Shown in pieces: positions 48,110-56,375 of a stretch of DNA of 64,000 nucleotides. Origin of the DNA: Candidatus Lutibacillus vidarii (lineage in GTDB: Bacteria > Actinomycetota > Actinomycetes > Actinomycetales > Dermatophilaceae); assembly GCA_016717165.1 (NCBI GenBank), contig JADKGA010000003.1, positions 496,001 through 560,000 on the forward strand, read 5' to 3'. A program made the position numbers and the translations under genes. Each line of letters begins with the position of its first letter. The stretch's first letter is position 1. The notes beneath the pieces are model-generated. The model had not been told where the DNA came from and ran no database searches. It worked only from the letters and a program-made list of their open reading frames with translations.

Positions 48110-49768
48110 CTATCGGCCCAGGAAGGTCGCCCACGGTGATCGGCCCAACGGCCACCAGTGCACGACGCCGTGCCGCAGCGCCAGCGACGCCAACGCGAGG
48201 GCGGCGAGCGCAAGGCACAGGCCGACGGCCACGGTCGTCCCGGTGCCCTCGGGCGCGGCGCCCCGCACGATCGAGCGGGCACCCCGGCGCAGTGACGCCC
48301 CGCCCGGGCCGATCCAGCCCATAAGGAGCGCGGCCGCCATACCGCCGGCAAGCGGCAGCCACCGGTCCGGGTCGGACGGCGAGCCCGTGACGATCTGGCT
48401 GGCCAGCGCGACGGTGAACGATGCAGCGACCCCCACCACGGCCGGCAGCACTGCGGCGAGGACCGTCGCGACCGCCCCGACGACGAGATGCCACGGGGCG
48501 CGCAAGAGCGCGAGGGCGACATCGGAGGAGCGCACGCCCCGGGCGTGCCGCCGCAGCACCAGGCTGGTCACGACCCGGTCGGCGACTGCGGCCGCCCACC
48601 GCAGCAGCAGCGCCGCAAGCGCCGCGACCATGGGCCACCCCGCGGCGACGGCGACGAGGAGCGCGGCGAGAGCGAGCAGGGTCCCGCGCCGACCGCCACG
48701 GTCGATGCGCGGGTCGACATACGGGGCCGGTGGCTGACCAAGGCTGGGACCGGGCACGACGACGGACGCCGGTGGCCACACCTTCGCAGCGGGAGGTGGC
48801 GGGACGTACTGCGGGGCGGGAGGAGCGGGCGCAGGCGCCGGCGCGGGTGGGGCCGGTGGCGCGACCGGCGTGGGGAGGACGCGGGTCGAGGACGGCGCGA
48901 CCGGCTGGGTCATCGTCCGCGGAACTGCCCCAGGTATGACGACCGTCGCGTCGCCGCCCGCGGCATACCGTTCCAGCGCCGCGAGGACGTCGTCGGCGTG
49001 CGGCCGGGCGGCCGGGTCGACGGTGAGCGCCGCCGCGAGCAGCGGGGCGAGCCGAGGGTCGACGCCGCTGAGGTCGTGCTCCCCCAGCCGGACCCGGCTC
49101 AGCACCCCGTCCATCGCGCCGCCGCCGAACGGCGGGGCGCCCGAGGCGGCGAAGGCGAGCGTGGCCGCCCAGCCCCACCAGTCGGTCGCGGCGGTGACCG
49201 CGCCGCCGTTGATGACCTCCGGCGACAGGTACCCCGGGGTGCCCATGACCAGACCGGTCACGGTGATCCGGACGTCGTCGGCGAGATGGGCGATCCCGAA
49301 GTCGATGAGCACCGGGTCGCCCTCGTCGTCGAGCAGGACGTTGCTCGGCTTGACGTCGCGGTGCACCACGCCGGCGGCGTGGATGGACTTGATCGCCCCG
49401 GCCAGGCCGCGGGCGACCCGGACTAGCTGGGGTCCGTCCAGGGGGCCATTGTCGCCGACCAACTCGTCCAGGGAGGGGCCGGGGACGAACCGCGTGACGA
49501 TATAGGGGCGGGAGCCGGTGAGGTCGGCGTCGATGACCGGGGCGACCCGCGGGTCGGTGATCCGGCTCAGGGTCGCGACTTCGCGTTCGAGCCGGGTGCG
49601 GGCCTCGGCGTCGTCGGCGACATGGGCGCGCAGCACCTTGAGGGCGACGGCCCGGCCGCCCCGGTCGAGCGCGAGATGGACCACTCCCATGCCACCGGTC
49701 CCGAGCTCCTCGACGAGGCGGTAGGGGCCCAGCATGGGCATGCTCCCCCGCTGGCCCGTCGACGTCAC
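48110..49768 (-). CDS. Serine/threonine protein kinase with membrane C-terminus
   Basis: Eukaryotic-type (PknB-like) kinase of 552 residues. The catalytic domain (about 13-275) has the ATP loop GTGGMGVVHLAL, the Lys in VALKVL, HRDVKPSNVLL, the DFG motif in LIDFGIAHL, and GTPGYLSPEV as activation segment end. A Pro/Ala-rich linker follows (about 285-380), then about five to six hydrophobic segments reach the C-terminus. There are no PASTA repeats, so it is not the cell-wall-sensing PknB. The GTG at 49768 has TACCGT 6 nt upstream (leaderless). Targets are unknown. The multi-helix tail is unusual compared with the single helix of most bacterial kinases. Confidence 0.9.
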   Translation of the reverse strand: MTSTGQRGSMPMLGPYRLVEELGTGGMGVVHLALDRGGRAVALKVLRAHVADDAEARTRLEREVATLSRITDPRVAPVIDADLTGSRPYIVTRFVPGPSLDELVGDNGPLDGPQLVRVARGLAGAIKSIHAAGVVHRDVKPSNVLLDDEGDPVLIDFGIAHLADDVRITVTGLVMGTPGYLSPEVINGGAVTAATDWWGWAATLAFAASGAPPFGGGAMDGVLSRVRLGEHDLSGVDPRLAPLLAAALTVDPAARPHADDVLAALERYAAGGDATVVIPGAVPRTMTQPVAPSSTRVLPTPVAPPAPPAPAPAPAPPAPQYVPPPPAAKVWPPASVVVPGPSLGQPPAPYVDPRIDRGGRRGTLLALAALLVAVAAGWPMVAALAALLLRWAAAVADRVVTSLVLRRHARGVRSSDVALALLRAPWHLVVGAVATVLAAVLPAVVGVAASFTVALASQIVTGSPSDPDRWLPLAGGMAAALLMGWIGPGGASLRRGARSIVRGAAPEGTGTTVAVGLCLALAALALASLALRHGVVHWWPLGRSPWATFLGR

Positions 49769-49774
49769 AGGTCA

Positions 49775-49780
49775 ACGGTA
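49775..49780 (-). promoter_or_regulatory. -10 box of the Ser/Thr kinase gene (leaderless)
   Basis: TACCGT on the minus strand, 6 nt before the GTG at 49768. Confidence 0.5.
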
Positions 49781-49866
49781 GGCCACTGGTGCCGCCCCCG
49801 CGGGCGACTGCCGGATGTGGGCGGCCGCTCGCGGCGACCGAGGGCAACCGCGAGATGTCCCGACGA

Positions 49867-50295
49867 CTACTGCTGGATGTACCCGACGAGCTGGTCACGC
49901 TCGTGACGCAGCTGGTCCATGTGGTGCTTGACGATGTCACCGATGCTGACGATCGCGGTCAAGGCCCCGTCGACGACGACAGGGACGTGGCGGATGCGGT
50001 GCTCGGTCATCGAGGCCTCGAGCTCCTCGACGGAGAGCGACGGCTCGCAGGTGACGACCTCGCGGGTCATGATCGCGTGGACCGGACCGTCGACGACCGA
50101 GGTGCCGGAGCTGTGCAGGTGCCGGACGACGTCGCGCTCGCTGACGATGCCCTCGACCGAGGCCCCGTCGCCACTGACGACAACGGCACCGATGCGATGG
50201 TCGGCGAGCACCTTGAGCAGATGGGCCACCGTGTCCTCAGGTCGAACCGTGATGACCTGGCTGCCCTTGGACTTCACGACGTCTGAGATCCGCAT
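49867..50295 (-). CDS. Two-CBS-domain protein
   Basis: A 142-residue protein made of two CBS motifs in tandem (about 5-60 and 72-130). The first has VRPEDTVAHLLKVLADHRIG and AVVVSGDGASVEGIVSERDV; the second has CEPSLSVEELEASMTEHRIR and HVPVVVDGALTAIVSIGDIV. Such free-standing pairs bind adenosine nucleotides and act as energy sensors. The ATG at 50295 has TACCGT 7 nt upstream, so it is leaderless. It lies on the same strand as the Ser/Thr kinase but has its own promoter. Partner unknown. Confidence 0.9.
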   Translation of the reverse strand: MRISDVVKSKGSQVITVRPEDTVAHLLKVLADHRIGAVVVSGDGASVEGIVSERDVVRHLHSSGTSVVDGPVHAIMTREVVTCEPSLSVEELEASMTEHRIRHVPVVVDGALTAIVSIGDIVKHHMDQLRHERDQLVGYIQQ

Positions 50296-50302
50296 AGGTC
50301 AG

Positions 50303-50308
50303 ACGGTA
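50303..50308 (-). promoter_or_regulatory. -10 box of the CBS protein gene (leaderless)
   Basis: TACCGT on the minus strand, 7 nt before the ATG at 50295, the same hexamer as for the kinase gene downstream. Confidence 0.5.
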
Positions 50309-50405
50309 ACCGCATCCCCCCTCGCCCCGCCACCGTCGCCCACGTCGGCGGGCCCACTGACGCGAGCTCCCGTCAGCCCTTGCGCACACCTCCCGGAGCG
50401 GTGGG

Positions 50406-51435
50406 TCAGGCTCCGGGTGCGGGACCGGTGGAGCGCCGGACGACGAGCTCGGGGTCGAAGAGGAACTCGGTCCGCGGCCCCGGGGCGCCCCCGATCTCGG
50501 CGAGCAGTGCCTGAACGGCGACCTCGGACATCGCCGCAACACCCTGACGCACGGAGGTCAGCGGCGGATCGGTATAGGCGATGAGGAGCGAGTCGTCATA
50601 CCCGATGACCGAGACGTCCTCGGGCACCGACAGACCGGCCGACCGCGCGGCCCGGATCGCACCGAGCGCCATCATGTCCGAGCCCGCGACGATGCCGGTG
50701 ACCCCGCGGGACATCAGCGCGGTCGCGGCTGCCGCGCCGCCCTCAACGCTGAAGAAGCTGTGCTCGATGAGCTCGTCGGTGTCGTCGATCCCCAACGTGG
50801 ACTCCAGTGCCTGACGGAAGCCGGCCACCTTGCGCTTGACCGGGACGAAGCGGTCCGGCCCGACCGCCAGCCCGATCCGACGGTGCCCGAGCGAGACGAG
50901 GTGGGAGACGGCCTGCATCGCGGCGAGGCGGTCGTCGGTGGAGATGAAGGGGGCGTCCACGCCCTCGCAGAAGCCGTTGATGAAGACGACGGGCAGACCC
51001 CGTTCGCGCTGGTCGACATACCGCTGCGGGGACTGCGCCGTGTCGGCGTGCAGCCCGGAGATATAGATGATGCCCGACACCCCCCGGTCGAGGAGCATCT
51101 GGACGTACTCGTCCTCGTGGACCCCCCCGGGGGTCTGGGTGCACAGGACCGGCGTATAGCCGTGCCGGGCCAGCGAGGTCTCAATGACCTGAGCGAACGC
51201 CGGGAAGATGGGGTTGAGCAGCTCCGGGCACGATGAGGCCGACCAGTCCGGCGCTCTTGCGCCGCAGCCGGCTCGGACGGTCGTAGCCGAGCACGTCGAG
51301 GGAGATGAGGACGGCCTGGCGGGTGGCCTCGGCGACACCCGGCTTGCCGTTGAGGACGCGGCTGACGGTCGCCTCGCTGACCTCGGCATGGCTGGCGATG
51401 TCAGCCAGCCGCGCCCGGCTTGGTCCGGTGTCCAT
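50406..51435 (-). pseudogene. LacI-family regulator of the maltose-type locus, one-base frameshift
   Basis: The N-terminal frame from the ATG at 51435 reads MDTGPSRARLADIASHAEVS and EATVSRVLNGKPGVAEATRQ, the LacI helix-turn-helix, and continues to SAGLVGLIVP. The sequence then carries one extra base near 51224 (a CC pair on the plus strand). In the next frame the sugar-binding domain continues as ELLNPIFPAFAQVIETSLAR, HGYTPVLCTQTPGGV and on to EFLFDPELVVRRSTG. The span of 1,030 bases is one base more than 343 codons, which matches a single insertion. It either inactivates the repressor or is a sequence error. RBS AAGGAG precedes the ATG. It is divergent from the sugar-binding protein gene it probably controls. 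Confidence 0.85.
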
Positions 51436-51535
51436 CTCAGCTCCTTCCCTCGTGCCGACCGCGAGTGCCAGATGCGCCGCACGGAAGTACACCACGGGGC
51501 TGAGATTACGGCGAAGTAACGATCCATGGAAGCGT

Positions 51536-51553
51536 CTTGCAGATCACTGCAAG
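51536..51553. promoter_or_regulatory. Operator candidate before the sugar-binding protein gene
   Basis: CTTGCA-GATCAC-TGCAAG, perfect 6-base arms, in the gap between the divergent LacI regulator and the binding-protein gene. This is the type of site LacI-family repressors bind. Confidence 0.55.
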
Positions 51554-51660
51554 AAATTGCGAGAAGTCTTGGCGGCGCCCTAGGCGGCGCGGTACGTTGC
51601 TTGAGTCTCCAGCGTCGGGTCACACCCGGTGCACAACCGATCAACAAGGAGCCCATCCTG

Positions 51661-52974
51661 ATGCGCACCAGTGCCAAGGGAGTTGCCCTCCTGACGGGCC
51701 TGACTCTCGCCCTCGCCGCCTGCAACTCGGCGGCAACTCCGGCGAACAACGCCGCGGGTTCGTCCACCACCACCACCGGCGCGGCCGACCCGGCAAGCGT
51801 CAAGGGTGAGCTCACCTGGTGGGACACCTCGGACGCCACGAACGAGGCGCCGGCCTTCAAGGCGCTCATCGCCGACTTCAACAAGACCTACCCGAACGTG
51901 AAGATCAACTACCAGTCGGTCCCCTTCGGTGAGGCACAGAACAAGTTCAAGACCGCCGCGGCAGCCAAGTCCGGCGCCCCGGACATCATCCGCGCCGAGG
52001 TGGCCTGGGTCTCCGAGTTCGCGTCGCTGGGCTACCTGTACGACCTCGACGGCACCGACCTGGCCGCCGACAAGGGCGACTTCCTCACCGCCCCGCTCGG
52101 CTCGACGATGTTCAACGGCAAGATGTATGGCGTCCCGCAGGTCACCGACAGCCTCGCCCTCATGTACAACAAGGCGCTCCTGGCCAAGGCCGGCATCACC
52201 GCCGCGCCGAAGACGTGGGATGAGCTGAAGGCCGCTGCCGCGACCATCAAGGAGAAGGCCGGCGTCGACGGCGTCTACCTCAACCCGGGTGGCTACTTCA
52301 TGCTGCCGTTCATCTACGGCGAGGGCGGCGACCTCATCGACGCCACGGCGAAGAAGATCGTCGTCAACTCCGCTGCTGCCGTGAAGGGCGCCGGCATCCC
52401 GGCCGAGCTGCTCAAGGCCCCCGGCTTCACCAAGCCCCCGGCCACCGACGCATACGGCGCGATCATGGACGCCTTCAAGGCCGGCAAGGTCGCGATGATC
52501 ATCAACGGCCCATGGGAGCTCAACAACATCAAGGGTGCCGCCGGCTTCGGTGGCCTCGAGAACCTCGGCGTCGCTCCGGTCCCGGCCGGCTCGGTCAAGG
52601 CCGGTGCTCCGGTCGGCGGTCACGACTACGCCGTGTGGTCGGGCATGGCCCAGGACAAGGCAGCTGCTGCGATCGCCTTCATCAAGTTCATGAGCAGCGC
52701 CGACTCCCAGGCCAAGCTCGCCGACAAGCTCGGCCTGCTGCCGACCCGCAAGTCGGCCTACGACAAGGTGACCAACCCGATCATCGGCCAGTTCAAGCCG
52801 GTCATGGAGGTCGCCGTGGAGCGCGCGTGGGTTCCCGAGGGCGGCAAGCTCTTCGGCCCGCTCGACGAGGCCGCGACGAAGATCTACGTCCAGGGCGTCG
52901 CTGCCAAGGACGCGATGGACGCCGTCGCCAACAAGTACAAGACGGAGGCCGTCCCGTCCTACTCGCTGGGATGA
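51661..52974 (+). CDS. Maltose-type ABC transporter substrate-binding lipoprotein
   Basis: Solute-binding protein of 437 residues. The N-terminus MRTSAKGVALLTGLTLALAA with Cys at the cut site (LAAC) marks a lipoprotein. The mature part has GELTWWDTSDATNEAPAFKA, KAGAPVGGHDYAVWSGM and KLGLLPTRKSAYDK, typical of MalE-type family 1 binding proteins for maltose or maltodextrin. The ATG is chosen because AAGGAG lies 10-14 nt upstream; a frame starting at 51526 would not have a signal peptide. A hairpin and a triple repeat separate it from the permeases. Sugar type is inferred: maltose or another alpha-glucoside is most likely. Confidence 0.88.
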   Translation: MRTSAKGVALLTGLTLALAACNSAATPANNAAGSSTTTTGAADPASVKGELTWWDTSDATNEAPAFKALIADFNKTYPNVKINYQSVPFGEAQNKFKTAAAAKSGAPDIIRAEVAWVSEFASLGYLYDLDGTDLAADKGDFLTAPLGSTMFNGKMYGVPQVTDSLALMYNKALLAKAGITAAPKTWDELKAAAATIKEKAGVDGVYLNPGGYFMLPFIYGEGGDLIDATAKKIVVNSAAAVKGAGIPAELLKAPGFTKPPATDAYGAIMDAFKAGKVAMIINGPWELNNIKGAAGFGGLENLGVAPVPAGSVKAGAPVGGHDYAVWSGMAQDKAAAAIAFIKFMSSADSQAKLADKLGLLPTRKSAYDKVTNPIIGQFKPVMEVAVERAWVPEGGKLFGPLDEAATKIYVQGVAAKDAMDAVANKYKTEAVPSYSLG

Positions 52975-52995
52975 TGACGAACCGTTGAGAGCCGG

Positions 52996-53029
52996 GTCAC
53001 GGCGGGGTGGGCGACCGCCCCGCCGTGAC
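52996..53029 (+). terminator. Intercistronic hairpin after the sugar-binding protein gene
   Basis: GTCACGGCGGGG and CCCCGCCGTGAC form a perfect 12-bp stem with a 10-nt loop. A hairpin at this place may stabilise the binding-protein mRNA and reduce read-through to the permeases. Confidence 0.7.
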
Positions 53030-53048
53030 TCGTTCGCGGGTCGCGACC

Positions 53049-53102
53049 CCGTCGCTGTCCGTCATACCGTCGCTGTCCGTCATACCGTCGCTGTCCGTCT
53101 TA
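53049..53102 (+). repeat. Three tandem 18-bp repeats before the first permease gene
   Basis: Unit CCGTCGCTGTCCGTCATA, twice exact and a third time with two changes near its end. It lies just before the AGGAG of the permease gene. Confidence 0.92.
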
Positions 53103-53120
53103 CCCCTGCCAGGAGACTCG

Positions 53121-54076
53121 GTGGAACGTCTACGGAACACCTACAACAAGTATTGGTATGCGTGGGCGATGGTCATCCCCGTCGTCCTCGTCCTTGCGGT
53201 GCTCGTCTTCTACCCGCTGTTCCAGGGCGTGTGGATGTCGTTCACCAATATCAACGAGGCCAACCAGGTCGGTGAGGTCTGCACGAAGTCCCTGGGCGGC
53301 GCCGAGACCTGCGCGGCGAACCCCAACCAGTGGCAGTTCATCGGCCTGGGCAACTACGCCGACCTGCTCTCCGGCCGGGTGGGTGAGTTCTGGCAGAACT
53401 TCCGGATCACCTTGATCTGGACGTTCACCTGCGTCTTCTTCCACTACACCCTCGGCCTGGCGCTCGCGGTTCTGATCAACCGGCAGATCAAGGGCCGCGG
53501 CGTCTACCGCGTCCTGCTCATCCTCCCGTGGGCGGTCCCCGCGTTCGTGTCGGCGTTCTCGTGGAAGTTCATCTTCGACCGCGACAACGGCCTGGTGAAC
53601 GGGGTCATCTCGGCCCTGGGTGGCACCCGGGTCGAGTTCCTCGACACCGTGCCCAAGGCCCTCGCGGTCGTCATCATCGTCAACGTCTGGCTCGGCGTGC
53701 CCTTCATGATGGTCGCGATGCTCGGCGGCATGCAGTCGATCCCCGGGGAGCTCTACGAGGCCGCCGAGATGGACGGCGCGTCCCCGTGGCAGCGGTTCAC
53801 CAATGTCACCCTGCCGAGCCTGCGGCCGGTGTCGGCCTCGGTCATCCTCCTCGGCACCATCTGGACGTTCAACATGTTCCCGATCATCTTCCTCATCACC
53901 CGAGGCGGACCGGCGGGGGCACCGACATCCTCGTCACCGGCTCGTACCGAGCCGCCTTCGAGGGCCTGCGCAACTACTCGCTCGCCTCGTCATACGGCGT
54001 GCTCATCCTCTCGATTCTCATCGTGTACTCGATCGGGTACCGGTTCTTCCTCCGCAAGCAAGGCGAGGTGTGGTGA
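53121..54076 (+). pseudogene. Maltose-type ABC permease 1 (MalF-like), one-base frameshift
   Basis: Six- or seven-helix permease starting VERLRNTYNKYWYAWAMVIP. The contact loop for the ATPase is GELYEAAEMDGASPWQRFTN (EAA motif). After FLITRGGPAG the frame breaks in a run of five Gs at 53915-53919. In the next frame the expected end continues: GGTDILVTGSYRAAFEGLRN, YSLASSYGVLILSILIVYSI, GYRFFLRKQGEVW and a stop 2 bases before the next gene's ATG. Adding one G restores 319 codons. AGGAG precedes the GTG. The second permease and the ATPase are intact, so a sequencing error in the homopolymer is the simplest explanation. Confidence 0.85.
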
Positions 54077-54078
54077 CC

Positions 54079-54930
54079 ATGGCCAAGAAGACGTACGCCC
54101 GCGGACATCGGTCCCCGCTCGCCAGCTTCGGCATCCACGCCACCCTGGTCGTCGCAAGCTTCATCGCGGTCTTCCCGATCGTCTGGATCATCCTGACCTC
54201 GTTCAAGCCCAAGGCGTCGATCCGCAACCTCAAGCTCATCGACAACCCGACGCTGGAGAACTACACCGCGCTGCTCAACAACACCGACTTCCTGCGCTGG
54301 TTCAGCAACTCGGTCATCGTTGCGATCTTCACGATGATCGTCGGCATCGCCATGGCGGCAACGGCCGGCTTCGCGATCTCCCGGTACAACTTCCCGGGGA
54401 AGCGCCCGCTGATGTGGACCTTCCTTATCACCCAGATGTTCCCGGTCGCGATCCTCATCGTCCCGATCTACTCGATCATGTCGGCCTTCAACCTCATCAA
54501 CACCCACGCCTCGCTGGTCATCGCGTACTGCACGGTCGCGGTGCCCTTCTGCACGTGGATGCTCAAGGGGTACTTCGACACGATCCCCAAGGACCTCGAC
54601 GAGGCAGCCACGGTCGACGGGCTCGGCCCGTTCGGGGTCTTCTGGCGGGTCGTCCTTCCGCTGGCCCGGCCGGGCCTGGCGGTGACGATGTTCTACACCT
54701 TCCTCACCGCCTGGGGCGAGGTGGCCTACGCGAGCGCCTTCCTCAACACCAACGACAAGTTCACCCTTGCTTACGGCCTGCAGACCTTCGTCCCGAGGCC
54801 GCCCACGCTGCCGGTGTGGGAGCTGCTCACCCCCGCCGCGGTGCTCATCACCGTGCCCGCCGGACTGGTCTTCTTCTTCGCGCAGAAGCACCTCGTCGCC
54901 GGCCTCACCGCAGGTGGCACGAAGGGCTGA
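54079..54930 (+). CDS. Maltose-type ABC permease 2 (MalG-like)
   Basis: Membrane permease of 283 residues with six helices, starting MAKKTYARGHRSPLASFGIH. The EAA loop is LDEAATVDGLGPFGVFWRVV, and the C-terminal part has TAWGEVAYASAFLNTNDKFT and TLAYGLQTF as in MalG. The ATG is 2 bases after the permease 1 stop, and a GTG 6 bases earlier could also serve. Together with permease 1 it forms the channel of the importer, powered by the downstream ATPase. Confidence 0.92.
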   Translation: MAKKTYARGHRSPLASFGIHATLVVASFIAVFPIVWIILTSFKPKASIRNLKLIDNPTLENYTALLNNTDFLRWFSNSVIVAIFTMIVGIAMAATAGFAISRYNFPGKRPLMWTFLITQMFPVAILIVPIYSIMSAFNLINTHASLVIAYCTVAVPFCTWMLKGYFDTIPKDLDEAATVDGLGPFGVFWRVVLPLARPGLAVTMFYTFLTAWGEVAYASAFLNTNDKFTLAYGLQTFVPRPPTLPVWELLTPAAVLITVPAGLVFFFAQKHLVAGLTAGGTKG

Positions 54931-55067
54931 CCCGGGTCGGGCGGCCGGCCCACCGGCCGCCCGAACGGTCACCCTCGGATCGACCGCCCGAACACCCCGC
55001 ACCGGCGCCGTCGGTTCGCGTATGTCGCACTGGCGGCGCCCGACAAGGTGCGCCATGATGGTCCAAG

Positions 55068-55081
55068 CCGCCGTACGGCGG
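55068..55081. promoter_or_regulatory. Palindromic operator candidate before the sugar ABC ATPase gene
   Basis: CCGCCGTACGGCGG, a perfect 14-bp palindrome about 80 nt before the start. It suggests regulation separate from the transport operon upstream. Confidence 0.4.
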
Positions 55082-55162
55082 TTGTGCCGTCTGCCAACGG
55101 CGCATTAACCCTTTACAACGGATCGTCCGGCACGTACCTGCCGGTGAAGGAGTCGTTCAACC

Positions 55163-56263
55163 ATGGCAACAGTCACGTTCAAGGACGCCACCCGGCACTA
55201 CCCGGGCAACCCGAAGCCGACCATCGACAAGCTCAATATCGACATCAACGATGGCGAGCTCATGGTCTTCGTCGGCCCCTCGGGGTGTGGCAAGTCCACC
55301 TCCCTGCGCATGCTCGCGGGCCTCGAAGAGGTCAACGGCGGCCAGATCTTCATCGGTGACCGCGATGTCACGAACCTGTCCCCCAAGGACCGCGACGTGG
55401 CGATGGTCTTCCAGAACTACGCGCTCTACCCGCACATGTCGGTCGCCGACAACATGGGCTTCGCGCTGAAGATCGCCGGCGTCGCCAAGGACGAGATCAA
55501 GAAGCGCGTCGACGAGGCCGCCAAGATCCTCGACCTGGCCCCCTACCTCGAGCGCAAGCCGAAGGCCCTCTCCGGTGGCCAGCGTCAGCGTGTCGCCATG
55601 GGCCGCGCGATCGTGCGCTCGCCTCAGGTCTTCCTCATGGACGAGCCGCTGTCCAACCTCGACGCCAAGCTGCGCGTGCAGACCCGCACCCAGATCGCGT
55701 CGCTGCAGCGCCGGCTCGGCGTCACCACGCTCTACGTGACGCACGACCAGACCGAGGCCATGACCATGGGTGACCGGGTCGCGGTCCTCAAGGACGGCTA
55801 CCTCATGCAGTGCGACGCTCCGCGCTACATGTACGACCACCCGAACAATGTCTTCGTGGCCGGCTTCATCGGCTCGCCCGCGATGAACCTCCTCGACCTC
55901 CCGGTCGTCGACGGTGGCGTCAAGCTCGGCGGGTATGTCGTTCCGGTCTCCCGCGAGGACCTCGGCGGGGCCACCCACGTCACCTACGGCATCCGCCCCG
56001 AGGACATGGACCTGTCCACCGACGGCACCGGCCTCGAGCTCGTCGTCGATGTCGTCGAGGAACTCGGCGCCGACGCGTACATCTACGGCACCGCGGCCGG
56101 CGTCAACCAGATCGACACCGACGGTGACGGCGGCTCCAAGCCCTTCCTCGCCCGGGTCGACGGTCGGCGTCCTCCGAAGCGCGGCGAGACGGTGCACCTC
56201 AAGCCGAAGCCGAACCACTCGCACGTCTTCAACGCCGACAGCGGGCAGCGCCTCGGCAAGTGA
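55163..56263 (+). CDS. Multi-sugar ABC transporter ATPase (MsiK/UgpC type)
   Basis: ATPase of 366 residues that energises carbohydrate importers. Walker A is VGPSGCGKST, the signature ALSGGQRQRVAMGRAIV, Walker B VFLMDEPLSNLDAKLR, and the switch His is in LYVTHDQTEAMTMG. The C-terminal OB-type regulatory domain (about 245-366) includes VTYGIRPEDMDLSTDG. In actinobacteria one such MsiK protein can serve several sugar transporters. It has its own upstream region of 232 bases, apart from permease 2, which fits a shared role. GAAGGAG lies before the ATG. A long hairpin follows. Confidence 0.95.
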   Translation: MATVTFKDATRHYPGNPKPTIDKLNIDINDGELMVFVGPSGCGKSTSLRMLAGLEEVNGGQIFIGDRDVTNLSPKDRDVAMVFQNYALYPHMSVADNMGFALKIAGVAKDEIKKRVDEAAKILDLAPYLERKPKALSGGQRQRVAMGRAIVRSPQVFLMDEPLSNLDAKLRVQTRTQIASLQRRLGVTTLYVTHDQTEAMTMGDRVAVLKDGYLMQCDAPRYMYDHPNNVFVAGFIGSPAMNLLDLPVVDGGVKLGGYVVPVSREDLGGATHVTYGIRPEDMDLSTDGTGLELVVDVVEELGADAYIYGTAAGVNQIDTDGDGGSKPFLARVDGRRPPKRGETVHLKPKPNHSHVFNADSGQRLGK

Positions 56264-56270
56264 GCCTGAC

Positions 56271-56350
56271 CCGGCATACCGGCTGACGTACAAGGGCGTG
56301 GTCACCGTCACGGTGACCACGCCCTTGGTCTGTTGACGCCGGTATGCCGG
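56271..56350 (+). terminator. Nested terminator after the sugar ABC ATPase gene
   Basis: A perfect 16-bp inner stem (56291-56306 with 56312-56327, loop GTCAC) begins 27 nt after the stop codon and is followed by GTCTGTTG. It is enclosed by a second inverted repeat, CCGGCATACCGGC at 56271-56283 and its exact complement at 56338-56350. Confidence 0.85.
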
Positions 56351-56375
56351 ACCCACGTGGCCCGAGAGGACGACC

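Noticed and set aside
53007..53120. N-terminal extension of the first sugar permease containing repeated PSLSVI
   Set aside because: The peptide repeat is only the translation of the 18-bp DNA array; AGGAG and GTG at 53121 give a better start.
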